Source of the DNA: Chitinophagaceae bacterium
GTDB taxonomy: Bacteria > Bacteroidota > Bacteroidia > Chitinophagales > Chitinophagaceae
Assembly (NCBI GenBank): GCA_023957155.1
Contig: JAMLHK010000001.1
Location: forward strand, 1 to 64,000
Direction: 5' to 3'
DNA: 64,000 nt
Numbering within the stretch: the stretch's first letter is position 1; every line of letters begins with the position of its first letter. Positions 24,479 through 33,972 of the stretch are shown here, piece by piece. The translations under genes and the position numbers were made by a program. The notes beneath the pieces were generated by a model. It did no database searches, had not been told where the DNA came from, and was given only the letters and a program-made list of their open reading frames with translations.

Positions 24479-25912
24479 TTACCAATTGTCCGTTCTAAAA
24501 GAAGAAGCCGGCAATCCATTCGTATTATATAATGTTCCGGTCACAAAATCATCAAAAGCATAACGGACTGCAACCGGCTTTTCTACCTGGGGAGAAAAAA
24601 GCGTGATCCCTTTGCCTGTGATATAAGCTTTTGCGGGAAAAAACCGTTTGTTTTCACCTGCAATAGAAAAATGCTCAAGTTCTTTCCCAAAAGTAGTCAG
24701 CCCTTTTTCGGCATGATTAAAAGTTAATTTGACGAGCTGACCTTCTATTGTCATTTCCTTCAAAACAGGTCCGGAATATTCTACGCCTTTGAATCCATAG
24801 GTCTTAGCTAACGCAAGGAAAGCGAGCCGTTCTCCAACCTCTTTTTTCCTGGGCGGATGTATTGATCTTTTTTCCCCAATATCTAACAGGGAAACCATTC
24901 CGCTATTGGGAATTACTGCAGATGCCTTGAATTGCGCCTCGCGTAGCAAGGCTGACAAAGGTGTTGGCGGCGAATCCTGTTCAAAAGGCGAAACGTAGCC
25001 AAAGGGGGCGATCTGGACATAATAAAACGGGAAATCACCTATACCCCATTGCTTACGCCAGTCCTTTACCATCCCCTGCATTAATTTTTCGTATCGTTCA
25101 GGCTCTCTCCAGTTTGATTCTCCCTGATACCATAAACAGCCCCGAAAGGCATAACCTGCCATCGGCGCGATCATCGCATTGAATAACACAGTGGGAGTTT
25201 GTATGCTATAATCATCCTTTGTGCTTTTGTCAGGCATTTTAATCCAATCAAATTCATCAAAGCCGTCTTCACTTATCCAGGGCTCAATACGGGTACCCCC
25301 ATAACTGGAGCAAACCAGCCCTACGGGTACATTCAATGTATTTTGCATCATTTTACCGAAAAAATATGCCACCGCGCTGAAATCGGCAACATTTCCCGGC
25401 AAACACTCCAGCCATTCTCCGCGAAAATCTTCCGCACGCACAAGGCTTTTATCACGTTCTACGGTAAATAACCGGATATTATTATTCGTTGAAGTGGCTA
25501 TCGCCTCATTAGATCCTGTCACAGGTTCATTATTATAACCTTTCATGGTCATTTGCATGTTGGACTGACCGGAGCAGATCCAGACTTCCCCTATTAAAAC
25601 ATCATTCAATACGATCTCCTTCCCATCCGAAATCGTAATGGAATAGGGACCGCCTGCCGGAGGAGTAGCCACTTTTATTAACCACTTCCCGTTATGATCA
25701 GCTATGGCTGAATAAGTTTTCCTGTTCCAGGAGGTGGTCAGCCTGACTACTTTTTTAGGCGTTGCCTTTCCCCAAACAGGAGCTTCCATGTTTTGCTGAA
25801 GCACCATGTGATCTCCAAAAATTGAGGGTAACCTGATCTCCGCTTTGGAAGAATACACTCCTGTAATTACTAATAGCAATAACAAGCAATACTGATATCT
25901 ATATTTTTTCAT
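24479..25912 (-). CDS. Sialate O-acetylesterase-type SGNH esterase
   Basis: 477 residues, signal peptide to about residue 24. 'LPSIFGDHMVLQQ' opens the family's N-terminal beta domain. The nucleophile motif is 'WICSGQSNMQM' (Ser117), then 'GCLWYQGESNWREP', and the C-terminal 'SIHPPRKKEVGERLA' supplies the histidine. The family removes acetyl esters from sialic acids, xylan or pectin side chains. In a locus with GH28-like and alpha-galactosidase-like proteins, a plant or algal polysaccharide acetyl ester is more likely than sialic acid (inference). It lies between the NodB-like gene and the GH gene. Confidence 0.9.
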   Translation of the reverse strand: MKKYRYQYCLLLLLVITGVYSSKAEIRLPSIFGDHMVLQQNMEAPVWGKATPKKVVRLTTSWNRKTYSAIADHNGKWLIKVATPPAGGPYSITISDGKEIVLNDVLIGEVWICSGQSNMQMTMKGYNNEPVTGSNEAIATSTNNNIRLFTVERDKSLVRAEDFRGEWLECLPGNVADFSAVAYFFGKMMQNTLNVPVGLVCSSYGGTRIEPWISEDGFDEFDWIKMPDKSTKDDYSIQTPTVLFNAMIAPMAGYAFRGCLWYQGESNWREPERYEKLMQGMVKDWRKQWGIGDFPFYYVQIAPFGYVSPFEQDSPPTPLSALLREAQFKASAVIPNSGMVSLLDIGEKRSIHPPRKKEVGERLAFLALAKTYGFKGVEYSGPVLKEMTIEGQLVKLTFNHAEKGLTTFGKELEHFSIAGENKRFFPAKAYITGKGITLFSPQVEKPVAVRYAFDDFVTGTLYNTNGLPASSFRTDNW

Positions 25913-25992
25913 AATAAAACCTATATATCTTTAATGAAAAGCAATAACAACGCTATCCAACTTCAACCGGCTCCCGGAATTTTTTATCCTGT

Positions 25993-28584
25993 TTATTCTA
26001 TTATCCTCGTACTTTCATTCTTTTTCCCTTTATTCATTTTTTCCATCCACTCTTCTTCAGTTCCCTGTTTAATTAAATGCTCAGGAATATATTTTCTCTC
26101 CCAGGGTTCAAAAAATATCTCAAATTCCTCATGCTCCCGGGTAAATTTAATTTCTTTCCGGATGATCACATTCATATCATCCAGCTCTTTCATTAACCAC
26201 AACCCTTCACTGTTAATAACGCGCATTTTTCGTGGCATTAAAAAGAACAAATTGCCGGTTTCTCCAACAGGCCGGGTCACCTTACCAGAAAGACGCATTC
26301 TCTTTTCATCCCAATTCAACTCTTCCACTTCCACTGCGCCCTGCTGAATATGCATATCTGTTGACAGCAGCCAGGGGTAATCACGAGCTTCTGCAATACG
26401 GAATAACCGGCAGGAATTAGGTGGAACAATATAATCAAAATGCCCTTTAAAGGTGCCGTGATATTCCTCATTCCAAAATTCATAAATCCTGTAAGACTTT
26501 GCCTTATCAAGTCCTAATTGATCAAAATCCAGTCTGGCATCGTAGGGTGTTTCATCATTATTAAACACGGCTAAAAGCTGGTATTCTCCCCAGGGGGCTT
26601 TCACAGGAAGCTTAAGATACCGGGAGTAATTACCGGGATATACATGATCAAACAAATCTACCGCAACAGGCCAGCCCTGTGTTCTGGGCAGGCACAATTT
26701 AATCATGTTTAACCGGTCCTGGTTGATGGTATAGATATCATCTCCAAGCATCAGCGGACTCCCGCACAGTCCGAAAATGGTTGTTGCAAACCGGGCATGT
26801 TCTAACGGTACCGGTTTATCAACAGTCAGGATATTCAGGTCATTGATGTATAACTTACGATGGGTAAAAAAAGAAGCCGCACTATTCTGGAGCAAGTAAT
26901 GCAGATTGGCATAATTACGATCATGAAGGATATAGGTAGCATTACCCCAGTCGCTCAACGGCGCACCATCCAGCGGGCGTCCTTCGCCGAAATCACGCCC
27001 CACCCGGGCCGCATCAATCAGTCCGCTATATGCAGGAGTCGATGAAACTGCTGTCTGAAGGTGCGTATCATCACCTGCCGTTTCACGGATAACCTTTAAA
27101 ATATTTCTTGCCGCCTGCAGCGGAGTTTGGGAAGGATCACTCACGCAGCTATTGGTTGGCACCTGGAGAAAATCAAGCATATAGAAACGAACACCGATAT
27201 CTCTATTGTAGGAAAAAACTTTTTTAACGTAATCTACTGTTTTGGGATGCGTGCCATCGAGGAAATACTGGTTCAAACGGGACATATAAGAAGTATCGGC
27301 CACATTACCCGTCCAGTTCATGGTATAATGAATGGGGTCGCCCTTACAATCCCGGAGCAGGTTTTCCCTGTTTTCCTTTAACACATGATCTGCTTCGCTG
27401 AAAAACCAGAATGGAGAAACCCATACACCCGGTTTAAATCCAAGCAACTTTAATTCTTTTAAAAAATTTTTATACCCCTTACTATAACCGAAAAAATCTT
27501 CATTGGCTTCCGTCCAGTTCCCGGGGATACCATCTTTTAAGGTAGTAAAAGTGCTTAAGCGGAAAATGTCTGCATCAAAGCCTTTAAGCCTGTTTCTAAA
27601 TGCCCTGGCATTATCTAATGCCGTTCTCGAATGATCAATCAGATGCCCGTCACCGGAATACAACTGCCTCCATGCCCCGCTACTGAGTCCAACATGAGGC
27701 AACTTTGGAAAAACAGGTTTTTTGATATCATAAATATAATCGGCCCAGTTTTCCAGTGCCTCATAAGGATCAGCATGAAATAAAATACGAAGCTTTTCTG
27801 AAACAAATTTCTGCTTGGGAGCTAACACATATTTCCCAAAGCTGCAAGTAGCCTTGTATTCCTCAATCCCGTCCGAAGGAGAAAAAGTTATGGTATGGCG
27901 ACCGTGCATCCTGTCCATCGTAAGAAAGGCAGAAAGAAAAGTTTGTTTTAATTCCCGGTCGTATAACAAACAAAGATTATCAGAAGCATGTTTTCCTTCA
28001 TCCGACAGGAGGGTTTCAACACGCATGTCTAGTGGACGCCATCTGAAAAATCTGACATCAGCCGGGTTATTGCCAAACCTAAAATCACCATTACGTTTTT
28101 TAGATAGATTAATAATATCCCAATTCCCGATAGATAGCGGAGTCTTTCCTTTATTTTGTAAAGTGGTTTGTATTTCCAGCCTGCCATCAGCATACTCTAA
28201 TTCCCATATCCAGGAACAGGGAATACCGGGAAGTAAATATTCTATCGTTGTTATTGTTCTATTACCGGCTTTCTTCCCAACGGGCTTTGAAACAACTTTG
28301 GCATTCTCCAAGAAATAGGTTTTACCATCAATCTCCACCGCACCTCCCAGCCCGCTTAATTGTATCAGATTACCATCAGATTCTTTAAGGCTAAAACTCT
28401 TATACCCCGGGTCCCAATCCCAAATAACATTTTTGTGATTTGTTGAAAACCTCTCCCGCAATAACAAAGTCGTATCCGCTTCGCTTTCCAGGAATCTCTT
28501 ATCGCTTTCTCCTACCTTACCTTTTACACCGTAAGGTGCTAATACCGTTATTACAATCAACAGCCAGGCTATTTTCTGCCTCAT
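25993..28584 (-). CDS. Alpha-galactosidase-like glycoside hydrolase (GH36-related), secreted
   Basis: 863 residues with a signal peptide to about residue 22. An N-terminal beta-sandwich of GH36 type ('LIQLSGLGGAVEIDGKTYFL') is followed by a TIM barrel: 'GFKPGVWVSPFWFF' (substrate-site strand), 'VRFYMLDFLQV' with Asp as nucleophile candidate, and 'AARVGRDFGEGRPLDGAP' with the acid/base region. The C-terminal beta domain includes 'YLKLPVKAPWGEYQLLAVFNND'. The exact GH family is uncertain, since the classical KWD motif is replaced by M-L-D-F. It follows susD of locus 2 in the same direction. Confidence 0.75.
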   Translation of the reverse strand: MRQKIAWLLIVITVLAPYGVKGKVGESDKRFLESEADTTLLLRERFSTNHKNVIWDWDPGYKSFSLKESDGNLIQLSGLGGAVEIDGKTYFLENAKVVSKPVGKKAGNRTITTIEYLLPGIPCSWIWELEYADGRLEIQTTLQNKGKTPLSIGNWDIINLSKKRNGDFRFGNNPADVRFFRWRPLDMRVETLLSDEGKHASDNLCLLYDRELKQTFLSAFLTMDRMHGRHTITFSPSDGIEEYKATCSFGKYVLAPKQKFVSEKLRILFHADPYEALENWADYIYDIKKPVFPKLPHVGLSSGAWRQLYSGDGHLIDHSRTALDNARAFRNRLKGFDADIFRLSTFTTLKDGIPGNWTEANEDFFGYSKGYKNFLKELKLLGFKPGVWVSPFWFFSEADHVLKENRENLLRDCKGDPIHYTMNWTGNVADTSYMSRLNQYFLDGTHPKTVDYVKKVFSYNRDIGVRFYMLDFLQVPTNSCVSDPSQTPLQAARNILKVIRETAGDDTHLQTAVSSTPAYSGLIDAARVGRDFGEGRPLDGAPLSDWGNATYILHDRNYANLHYLLQNSAASFFTHRKLYINDLNILTVDKPVPLEHARFATTIFGLCGSPLMLGDDIYTINQDRLNMIKLCLPRTQGWPVAVDLFDHVYPGNYSRYLKLPVKAPWGEYQLLAVFNNDETPYDARLDFDQLGLDKAKSYRIYEFWNEEYHGTFKGHFDYIVPPNSCRLFRIAEARDYPWLLSTDMHIQQGAVEVEELNWDEKRMRLSGKVTRPVGETGNLFFLMPRKMRVINSEGLWLMKELDDMNVIIRKEIKFTREHEEFEIFFEPWERKYIPEHLIKQGTEEEWMEKMNKGKKNESTRIIE

Positions 28585-28636
28585 TATGCTATATATCTTT
28601 TGTTATAGTAAAATTTTAATACCCCGAACTCTTCCC

Positions 28637-30262
28637 TTACCAGTTCGGATTTTGAGTGATCTTTCCCCCGCTTAAAGCGATATCTTTAGTAGGGACAGGA
28701 TATAAATAATCTTTTTGGGGATCGAAAAACCTTGTATTGGCTCTTTGCACTTCCAAGTAGCCGTCATCCGAAATATTCCATCCACCTCCAAAATCCGGAA
28801 AATATTTCGCTCCTATCATGGCTTTGGGCAGCACTTCTTCCGCGATCTTCCAACGGTTGATATCGTCATACCGAAAGCCTTCCTGTGCCAGCTCCACATT
28901 TCTTTCACGGCGGATCTCCGTACGCATATCCAAATCGTGATCAGTAACAAACTGATTGGTAAGACGAGGCATGGCAACCCGGTCGCGCAGCAGGTTGATT
29001 GATTTATCCAGGTCTGCATCGGTTATAGAGCCACTCAATTCATATTTTGCTTCGGCATAGATCAATAATATTTCTGCATACCTGATTATCGAAATATCTA
29101 TAAATGATCTGCTTTGCTGCCAGGGATCATTGTAAATAAAATATTTTCGGGCAGCGTATGCAGTGCCTATTCTCTGGGGAGGGATTGCCGGATAAACACT
29201 GGGAACAGTATAGTCATCTCCCTCTTTTATGATTGACGCATCTAAGCGGGGATCTTTGTTTTTGAACATAGAAGCAAAACCTGTTTCAGGATATTCAGCC
29301 AATGGAGATCTGTCATAAGGCAATCCATCGGTACATAAATATTGCTCTATCAAAGGCCGGGTTACACAATACCATCCATTCTGAATTAATCCTGTAATAT
29401 TATTTTTACGCAAAATTTGTGCATCATTTACGCCATAAATTACCGAGAGGATATTTTCTTTGTTTGAATAACCTTCTCCCACGTACTGAAACTGACTAAA
29501 ATAAGGAGTAGTCGTAGCCTTAAAAAGAGCATGTCCTTCCGCCATAATAGCTTCAGCGGCTGAAACGGCTACAGATAAATCAGAGGAAGGATTTCCGTAT
29601 CCGTGAAACTTCTGTCGTGTACCTTCGTAAAGTGCCACACGGGCTTTCAGCGCTAATGCTGCGCTTTTGGAAGTACGTCCGTAGTTGGCAGCGCCCAGTG
29701 CGGAAAATGAGGGAAGGTTCTCCGTTGCATAATCCAGATCATCGTATATCTGCCCAACAACCAATGCCCGGTCAGTGCGGGGTCCGTATAATTCAGGGGA
29801 GTCAACATCTAAGGTTTTGAGTACTAACGGTACATCACCAAAACGGGTCAGTAAACGGTAATAGGCATAGGCTCTCCAGAACTTTGCTTCCCCGATCCAT
29901 TGCTTTATATTTTTAGCGCTTTCCGCAGTTTCCGCTTTTTCAATGATCTTATTCGCATCAAATATCATCTGGTACGATTTGATCCAATCTGTTGAAGTGG
30001 CTGAAGCCACCCGGGTACCTGAACTTATTGCATTGGCCCCATTGGCAAAATCAAAAGCATAATCCGATCTCATATCATCGAAGAAGATATCGTTCTCTCC
30101 ATCCACTAAGGTGTAGAATACATTACAGGCCTGTTTAAAATTATCATCAGATTTCCAAAAATTTGCATCTGACAGATCTGTTTCAGGAAAGCGGTCTAAA
30201 TTACACGCCACCATAAAAAATGGAAGCAAAATGATCAGTATGTATATTCTAATTTTTTTCAT
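28637..30262 (-). CDS. SusD/RagB family nutrient-binding lipoprotein (locus 2)
   Basis: 541 residues. Lipoprotein signal with Cys20 ('LPFFMVACNLDRFPETDLS'). SusD signatures: 'NFWKSDDNFKQACNVFYTLV', 'GEAKFWRAYAYYRLLTRFGD' and the C-terminal 'RRERNVELAQEGFRYDDINRW' and 'LYPVPTKDIALSGGKITQNPNW'. It pairs with SusC at 30275-33787 (12-base gap). It captures oligosaccharide at the cell surface. Confidence 0.95.
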   Translation of the reverse strand: MKKIRIYILIILLPFFMVACNLDRFPETDLSDANFWKSDDNFKQACNVFYTLVDGENDIFFDDMRSDYAFDFANGANAISSGTRVASATSTDWIKSYQMIFDANKIIEKAETAESAKNIKQWIGEAKFWRAYAYYRLLTRFGDVPLVLKTLDVDSPELYGPRTDRALVVGQIYDDLDYATENLPSFSALGAANYGRTSKSAALALKARVALYEGTRQKFHGYGNPSSDLSVAVSAAEAIMAEGHALFKATTTPYFSQFQYVGEGYSNKENILSVIYGVNDAQILRKNNITGLIQNGWYCVTRPLIEQYLCTDGLPYDRSPLAEYPETGFASMFKNKDPRLDASIIKEGDDYTVPSVYPAIPPQRIGTAYAARKYFIYNDPWQQSRSFIDISIIRYAEILLIYAEAKYELSGSITDADLDKSINLLRDRVAMPRLTNQFVTDHDLDMRTEIRRERNVELAQEGFRYDDINRWKIAEEVLPKAMIGAKYFPDFGGGWNISDDGYLEVQRANTRFFDPQKDYLYPVPTKDIALSGGKITQNPNW

Positions 30263-30274
30263 TTTAAACCATTT

Positions 30275-33200
30275 TTAAAATGTAATATTTAATCCTATTG
30301 ATGCGCTCCTGTAAAAAGGATATATGAATGATACCTCGTTGGGAGACTCGGGATCTATATAGGACAAGGTTTTTGTAGCCTCCCATAAATCCTGGCCCGT
30401 AGCAAAAAACCTGGCCTTTGTTATCCCTGCTCTCTTAGAAAGGGACTCGGGAAGCGTATACCCGATCTCTATATTCTTCAGCCGGATATAAGCCGCATCC
30501 TGCACCCAGTAATCGGATTTCCAATAGCTTTGATTGCCATTTACATAAGGTCTTGGCCAAAAAGCAGTAGGATTCTCAGGTGTCCAATAATCAAGCTGCT
30601 CTTCATACGGCATATAAATAGCCGCTATCATTACCGTTAACAAGCGATCATCAGGAAAAAACTTGCGTTTACCCACGCCCTGCAAAAAGCCGGAGAAATC
30701 AAATCCTTTCCACTGGAATCCTATGGTAGTTCCAAACATATAGCGGGGCGCATTGTTACCCAACAGAATAAGGTCACCATGATTACTCAATGTTCCTCCT
30801 CCTGCATTTATCTTTTTATTCCCATCCAGGTCGAGATACTTCATATCACCAGCCCCGGTCTTTGGATCTATAAAAACATCATACTTTTGAAATTCATCAT
30901 CACTTCTGAACAATCCGTCTGTTCTATATCCCCAGAGTGTTCCCAATGGCTTTCCTTCAATCAGATTTACCAACCCGGGCTGAACAATGCTTCTGCCATT
31001 ATATTTTACTAACCTGTTGGTGTTATCCGATAAATTGAACACAACCCAATATTTAAATTTCCGGGACATCTCTCTCCAGGTAATTTCCATTTCCCACCCT
31101 TTCGTTTCCAATTCTCCTACATTATAAGTTGGCAGACCCACCCCTATGATAGACGGCACTTCCATTTCGGACAGCATATTTTTATTCTTTTTGATGTACG
31201 CATCTGCCGTGAAAGATAATTTTCCGTTAAGCGTAACAAGGTCGAGCCCGATATTAGATGTTTCTACCGTTTCCCATGTTTTTGTTGGCGAGGCAAGTTT
31301 GTTCTGGTAAATATATTGGGTAGGTGCATTGTTAAGCGGCAAGTTTGAAGCGGCATTTAACAACCCGATATAATCATAATAACCTAATGCATTTGAGTTG
31401 CCAAGCTGTCCCCAGGAAGCTCTCAGTTTTAAATTTTGAATAAAGCTCACTGACCGGAAGAAATTTTCCTTATCCATATTCCAACCCACAGATAAAGAAG
31501 GGAAGGCGTTCCACCGGTTACCGGAAGCCAGCCTGGAGCTTCCGTCATACCGGAGATTAGCTTCAAAAAGATATTTCTCTCTAAAGTTATAGTTCAACCT
31601 TCCAAAAGCGGCAACCGTTGCCCAGGTAATCGTATTATCCGTATTAGATTTGGTATCCGGGTTACCCCAATTCAGACTATAAAAATCATTGGTAACCAAC
31701 CTGTTTGCATTAGCCACAATACCTTCTGATCTGAAATCTTCATACGCATATCCCCCAAGTATTCCGAAGTTATGAGAAGCGCCCACTTTAAAGTTATACG
31801 TTGCATAGGACTGAATCGTGGTATAATCAGAGAAGGCGGAGCTTTTGCGCATACTATTCGGATTATTCACCGTCAATATCGGCGACCCATTTACGCCTAA
31901 ATATGTTAAAGTACGCCTGGTATTAAGCAATTTATTGATGCCATAACTTTTTGATCCTACTACATTTATTGTAAGCCCGTCAATGATATTCTTTATCGTT
32001 AAGTTCGTTCTCGCATCCACGTTATATATTTTGTTGGTATTTTCTCCCCCCTCTCTCATTTCCTGCACCATAGACTGCCACAGTCCATGGCTGGCAAAAT
32101 AATCCCCTGTAGGTCCATACTGTACCCCAGATGCAAAGCGAGTGTACGCATTTTCCAAAATAGAACTGGTACTGATACCTGGCTGATATATATTATTGTT
32201 AGTAAAAGCAATAGAAGAATTGAGGTTAAGATATTTATTTAATTCATTACTTATATTGAAGCGGGTATAATACTTTTTATCTGAATCGGGTCCATATCTC
32301 AGGATACCTCTTCTATCATAATAACCGGTAGAAAGGAAAAAAGTATTTTTTTCATTCCCTCCTCTGATAGACAGGTTATGTGTTTGTACCGGGTTATATT
32401 CTTTGGTATATTCTTTTAATAAATTCACACTATTTGCCGACTGCCAAACGGTGGGTCTGGAGGGATCAACAAAAAAGTATCCATAAGGCTCAAAATATTG
32501 TACATAAGCGCCTTCCCTATCCGGCTCGTCTAACCGCTCTCCTTTGAACCAGGCCATTTTCACCGGATCATCAAATACTAACCCAAAAGCGCCCATATTT
32601 CTATTGCCAATATTTAAGGTAGAAAACTGCGTATAGGCATCAACAGGATGGGGAAGCCTTCCGATTTGGGATAAACCGAACATACTGGTATATTCAAACC
32701 TGGTTTTACCGGATTGTCCTTTTTTGGTAGTTACCAGGATCACCCCGCCGGAAGCATTTGATCCATAGATTGCGGAAGCGGCGGCATCTTTTAATACCGA
32801 CATACTTTCAATATCATTCGGATTCAACGCAGATAACGAGCCCACAACACCATCAATCAATACCAGTACATCCACATTATTTACAGAGCTTGCACCGCGG
32901 ATCTGGAGTGCATATCCTTCATTCCCGGGAGCACCACCCGTTCTGGTAACCCCCACTCCGGGAATCTTCCCCTGCATTGCCGCTAATGCATCAGGTGCGG
33001 ATTTGTTTTCAAAGGTTTCTTTTGACACAACAGAAACGGCCCCGGTTAAATTTACTTTTTTCTGTGTGCCATACCCCACCACCACAACAGTCTCTAATCC
33101 CGCAACAGTCTGCTCCAATACCACCTCAAATACGGTCTGGTTAGCTACTTTAATCGTTCGGCCCTGATACCCCACAAAGGAAAAAACCAGCTCCACATTA

Positions 33201-33787
33201 TTAACAGAGGGAACCGACAACCGGAACCTTCCATCGGCACCGGTGGTAGTACCCGTTTGCGTGCCTCTAACGGTTACGCTCACCCCTTCCAGCGGGGCTC
33301 CATTCTTATCTCTCACCACACCTGATATGTCTCTTAACAGCTCTTCCGAAACCGTTTCTTCCTGTATTGGATTTTTCTTTTTGTTAGCGCTTTCTCCAGT
33401 AATAAAAATGGTTCTACCCTGTATGTTGTATTGCAGCGGCTGCCCTTTTAATGTTTCCTGCAGGGCGGTTATAAGAGGGGTATTCCTGAAAGCAACAGAA
33501 ACAGCCGGTAAGCCCTTGAGATCTTCTTCGCGGTAGAAGAATACATACCCCGTCTGCTGCTTGATAATAACAAAAACTTTCTCTAAGCTGACAGATTCTG
33601 CAGCATAAGTAACTGTCTGCGCATTAGATTTCGCTGCCGTCTGCAATATGACAGCGAGCAGTAAAACTGTCGTTAGCTTCATAACTAACAATACCCTGCG
33701 TAACCCTGCAGGACCGGTTTTGGTAAAGATTCTCTGCTGCGCCCATCTCCAAAGAAACGGGGGCTTGTAAAGAGATTGAATTTGCAT
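30275..33787 (-). CDS. SusC/RagA TonB-dependent transporter with STN signalling domain (locus 2)
   Basis: 1170 residues. A 35-residue extension precedes an alternative Met36 (MKLTTVLLLAVILQTAA signal). The STN domain covers about 58-130, the carboxypeptidase-like domain about 153-232, then the TonB-box-like 'VVVVGYGTQKK'. The plug has 'VLIDGVVGSLSALNPNDIESM' (in part) and 'VLKDAAASAIYGSNASGGVILVTT', and the barrel ends in 'ASIGLNITF'. The STN domain marks it as a signal-transducing transporter for the FecR at 33973. A plus-strand promoter box and terminator lie opposite its start and leader, as in loci 1 and 3. Confidence 0.95.
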   Translation of the reverse strand: MQIQSLYKPPFLWRWAQQRIFTKTGPAGLRRVLLVMKLTTVLLLAVILQTAAKSNAQTVTYAAESVSLEKVFVIIKQQTGYVFFYREEDLKGLPAVSVAFRNTPLITALQETLKGQPLQYNIQGRTIFITGESANKKKNPIQEETVSEELLRDISGVVRDKNGAPLEGVSVTVRGTQTGTTTGADGRFRLSVPSVNNVELVFSFVGYQGRTIKVANQTVFEVVLEQTVAGLETVVVVGYGTQKKVNLTGAVSVVSKETFENKSAPDALAAMQGKIPGVGVTRTGGAPGNEGYALQIRGASSVNNVDVLVLIDGVVGSLSALNPNDIESMSVLKDAAASAIYGSNASGGVILVTTKKGQSGKTRFEYTSMFGLSQIGRLPHPVDAYTQFSTLNIGNRNMGAFGLVFDDPVKMAWFKGERLDEPDREGAYVQYFEPYGYFFVDPSRPTVWQSANSVNLLKEYTKEYNPVQTHNLSIRGGNEKNTFFLSTGYYDRRGILRYGPDSDKKYYTRFNISNELNKYLNLNSSIAFTNNNIYQPGISTSSILENAYTRFASGVQYGPTGDYFASHGLWQSMVQEMREGGENTNKIYNVDARTNLTIKNIIDGLTINVVGSKSYGINKLLNTRRTLTYLGVNGSPILTVNNPNSMRKSSAFSDYTTIQSYATYNFKVGASHNFGILGGYAYEDFRSEGIVANANRLVTNDFYSLNWGNPDTKSNTDNTITWATVAAFGRLNYNFREKYLFEANLRYDGSSRLASGNRWNAFPSLSVGWNMDKENFFRSVSFIQNLKLRASWGQLGNSNALGYYDYIGLLNAASNLPLNNAPTQYIYQNKLASPTKTWETVETSNIGLDLVTLNGKLSFTADAYIKKNKNMLSEMEVPSIIGVGLPTYNVGELETKGWEMEITWREMSRKFKYWVVFNLSDNTNRLVKYNGRSIVQPGLVNLIEGKPLGTLWGYRTDGLFRSDDEFQKYDVFIDPKTGAGDMKYLDLDGNKKINAGGGTLSNHGDLILLGNNAPRYMFGTTIGFQWKGFDFSGFLQGVGKRKFFPDDRLLTVMIAAIYMPYEEQLDYWTPENPTAFWPRPYVNGNQSYWKSDYWVQDAAYIRLKNIEIGYTLPESLSKRAGITKARFFATGQDLWEATKTLSYIDPESPNEVSFIYPFYRSASIGLNITF

Positions 33788-33794
33788 ACTTTTA
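33765..33794 (+). promoter_or_regulatory. Predicted antisense promoter at the susC start codon (locus 2)
   Basis: TTG (33765-33767), 19 bases, TACTTTTA (33787-33794). Position relative to the susC ATG and spacing are identical to locus 1. The last base of the -7 box departs from the consensus (A instead of G). Confidence 0.4.
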
Positions 33795-33799
33795 CATTG

Positions 33800-33888
33800 T
33801 TTAGGTTAAGTAATAAGCAGTCATGCCCGTTAATCATTAGCCTGAATAAAGCCGGGTAAGGGTCCAATCTTCGCCCGGTTTTTATTTT
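33800..33888 (+). ncRNA. Predicted cis-antisense RNA of the susC leader, DonS-like (locus 2)
   Basis: About 90 nt from the box at 33787-33794 to the T-tract at 33879-33888. It aligns with the locus 3 RNA early on (GTTTAGGTTAAGTAATAAGC against GTTTTGGGTTAATGAATAAA) and before the hairpin (TTAGCCTGA against TTACCTGA). Ends are estimated from the elements. Evidence is structural and comparative only. Confidence 0.45.
33848..33888 (+). terminator. Intrinsic terminator, antisense to susC leader (locus 2)
   Basis: Stem of 33848-33857 with 33873-33882, including G51:U79 and U57:G73, then a mismatch and an inner three-pair stem, followed by TTTTTATTTT. The G:U pairs hold only in plus-strand RNA. On the sense strand the hairpin is followed only by CTTTATT. 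Confidence 0.55.
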
Positions 33889-33972
33889 CAGCCAATCTTT
33901 TTATTTTGTGTATTGTTGTTTTCCCTCGTGAAAATCTCACGTTTCTCCTCTCACGCTTCACATAGTATTAGC

